Shown here: piece by piece, positions 6,044 to 6,217 of the stretch
Layout: each line of letters starts with the position of its first letter
Numbering within the stretch: position 1 is the stretch's first letter
Assembly: GCA_005877225.1 (NCBI GenBank)
Contig: VBPK01000116.1
Span: 1 to 6,217, forward strand
Length of the DNA stretch: 6,217 bases
Direction: 5' to 3'
Origin: Nitrososphaerota archaeon
GTDB lineage: Archaea; Thermoproteota; Nitrososphaeria; Nitrososphaerales; Gagatemarchaeaceae
Notes under the pieces: model-generated
Database searches by the model: none
The model's input: the letters and a program-made list of their open reading frames with translations, nothing else
What the model was told of the DNA's origin: nothing
Position numbers and translations under genes: made by a program

Positions 6044-6217
6044 TTAAGGGAACGCGATTCCTTTCTTTGCCTCTTCCGTTCGCGCGGCGAAGGCCTTCGC
6101 CTCTTCCCTCGTGTCTTCGACAAGATCCGGGTACTTCTTGACGCTGAAGGACTAGTAATTTTGAATTAATTAGACGATGTTCCTGATCGAGGTCACCTCG
6201 ACGCCGCGGGACTTGAG
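6044..6217 (-). pseudogene. Interrupted C-terminus of an unidentified protein gene, 5' end outside window
   Basis: On the minus strand, entering from the right edge, one frame reads LKSRGVEVTSIRNIV, then a TAA at 6170-6172, five codons (LIQNY), a TAG at 6152-6154, and then SFSVKKYPDLVEDTREEAKAF onward to AARTEEAKKGIAFP and a TAA at 6044-6046. Both halves look like genuine protein in codon choice and composition, and both lie in the same frame. The stretch containing both stops is 21 bases long (18 of them A or T) in a GC-rich setting. The downstream half has no start codon, so it is not a separate gene. Either an AT-rich insertion or decay has broken the gene, or the real gene ends at 6170 and a remnant follows. 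I do not recognise the protein. If the first stop is the true end, the feature is simply a partial gene ending at 6170. Confidence 0.4.

Noticed and set aside
6086..6101. Perfect 16-base palindrome GGCGAAGGCCTTCGCC.
   Set aside because: It lies inside the interrupted reading frame and is explained by the codons for EAKAFA; no second copy or other sign of a regulatory or mobile site was seen.
6069..6107. GCCTCTTCC repeated 30 bases apart.
   Set aside because: The repeat encodes EEAK twice, ten codons apart, in the broken gene, so it reflects helical protein sequence.
5875..6123. Open frame of 82 codons on the minus strand, very rich in Arg and Ser.
   Set aside because: Such composition is typical of spurious frames in GC-rich DNA, and it overlaps the more coherent frame that ends at 6044.

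Overview
The window looks archaeal. AT-rich TATA-like boxes sit about 27 bases upstream of two gene starts, at least one first gene appears leaderless, four of the six gene starts are TTG, and the gene set is compact. The protein families and the moderately high GC would fit a Thermoproteota/Nitrososphaeria- or Bathyarchaeia-like genome, but that placement is inference; no rRNA or other marker gene is present.

Region 1 to 4475 (minus strand) is a tightly packed four-gene operon, read from right to left: a secreted/membrane protein with a C-terminal DUF4129 domain, a DUF4350 membrane protein, a MoxR-family AAA+ ATPase, and a DUF58 protein with a von Willebrand A (vWA) fold that runs off the left edge. 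The first two genes overlap by 4 bases (TTGA), a 36-base gap follows, and MoxR abuts DUF58 with no gap. This is the known MoxR/DUF58/DUF4350/DUF4129 neighbourhood. By analogy with other MoxR-vWA pairs, the ATPase probably acts with the vWA protein as a chaperone or remodelling pair at the membrane, and the other two proteins supply extracytoplasmic and membrane-anchored parts. The substrate is unknown.

Region 4476 to 5005 is a roughly 530-base divergent intergenic region. It holds a convincing leaderless promoter for the operon, a weaker promoter for the rightward gene, and some short direct repeats.

Region 5006 to 5795 holds a small unrecognised protein gene (plus strand) and a convergent winged-helix regulator of ArsR type (minus strand). 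Their 3' ends overlap by 11 bases. The regulator has a good TATA box overlapped by an inverted repeat that could be its own operator.

Region 5838 to 6043 has no convincing protein gene, but it carries a TATA-like element followed by sequence that can fold into a three-way junction; it is a candidate small RNA. Region 6044 to 6217 (minus strand) contains a coherent protein C-terminus broken by two in-frame stops that bound a 21-base AT-rich segment. It is either a decayed gene end or a normal gene end followed by a remnant.

The main items of interest are the possible structured RNA, the interrupted reading frame at the right edge, the operon's unusual start codons and internal promoter, and the orphan gene paired with the regulator. 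I see no clear evidence of a wholly new system.
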